Below are positions 22,608 through 22,608 of a DNA stretch of 22,608 bases, piece by piece. The notes below the pieces were generated by a model, which was not told the origin of the DNA, did not search any database, and was given only the letters and a program-made list of their open reading frames with translations. This DNA comes from an uncultured Flavobacteriales bacterium (GTDB lineage Bacteria > Bacteroidota > Bacteroidia > Palsa-965), in the NCBI GenBank assembly GCA_946478675.1, contig CAMLEF010000027.1:1-22608 (forward strand), given 5' to 3'. The position numbers and the translations under genes were made by a program. Positions within the stretch are counted from its first letter, which is position 1. Every line of letters starts with the position of its first letter.

Positions 22608-22608
22608 T

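Overview
The window (22.6 kb, roughly 50-60% GC in its genes) reads as a piece of a Bacteroidota chromosome, probably an environmental Chitinophagales-like or related lineage; the family cannot be fixed from this sequence. The evidence is a type IX secretion (T9SS) sortase-like protease, two proteins with T9SS type A C-terminal sorting domains, a two-propeller (14-blade) LytS-type sensor kinase paired with a LytTR regulator, a ferrochelatase with a Cys-rich segment typical of the phylum, and promoter-like boxes matching the Bacteroidota -7 consensus TAnnTTTG.

Layout. 1-6465 (+): a 5'-truncated PorU2-like C25 protease, a secreted/membrane protein with two tandem lipocalin-like domains, and apolipoprotein N-acyltransferase (lnt). 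6706-7592 (+): an SRPBCC protein translationally coupled to a MarR regulator. 7750-9174 (+): a secreted protein with a jelly-roll-like N-terminus and a VWA domain. 9175-9603 has no gene and holds a nest of short dispersed repeats plus the terminator of the next, leftward unit. 11755-9604 (-): a small T9SS-sorted protein followed 13 nt later by a collagen-like/beta-helix-like fibre protein. 12269-11886 (-): a small AT-rich three-helix membrane protein that looks foreign. 16201-12303 (-): sensor kinase and response regulator overlapping by ATGA. 16384-17412 (+): ferrochelatase (hemH), whose 3' end overlaps a convergent small hypothetical gene (17743-17387, -). 20153-17850 (-): a large T9SS cargo protein. 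20286-21539 (+): aminodeoxychorismate synthase component I (pabB). A perfect 21-bp bidirectional terminator separates it from a 3' ferredoxin-reductase fragment (22607-21624, -) that runs off the window.

How the parts relate. Much of the content is cell-envelope biology: T9SS sortase-like protease, T9SS cargo, lipoprotein acylation, fibre-like and VWA surface proteins, and an envelope-spanning sensor. Housekeeping genes (hemH, pabB, reductase) are interspersed. No tRNA, rRNA, CRISPR array, transposase or prophage gene was seen.

The most unusual material is the intergenic DNA. Several gaps carry their own short tandem or dispersed repeats: a 7-nt array before lnt, CTCTGTG/CTCTGCG words, GCAGATTACRCTGAT-type copies, GTTCGAGCGAAG-type copies, and an inverted-repeat-bounded block between the kinase and hemH. 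Promoter-like boxes lie only 3-22 nt from start codons. The best protein-level candidate for something undescribed is the operon pairing a small T9SS-anchored protein with a fibre that has 19 collagen triplets followed by alternating 25- and 11-residue units.
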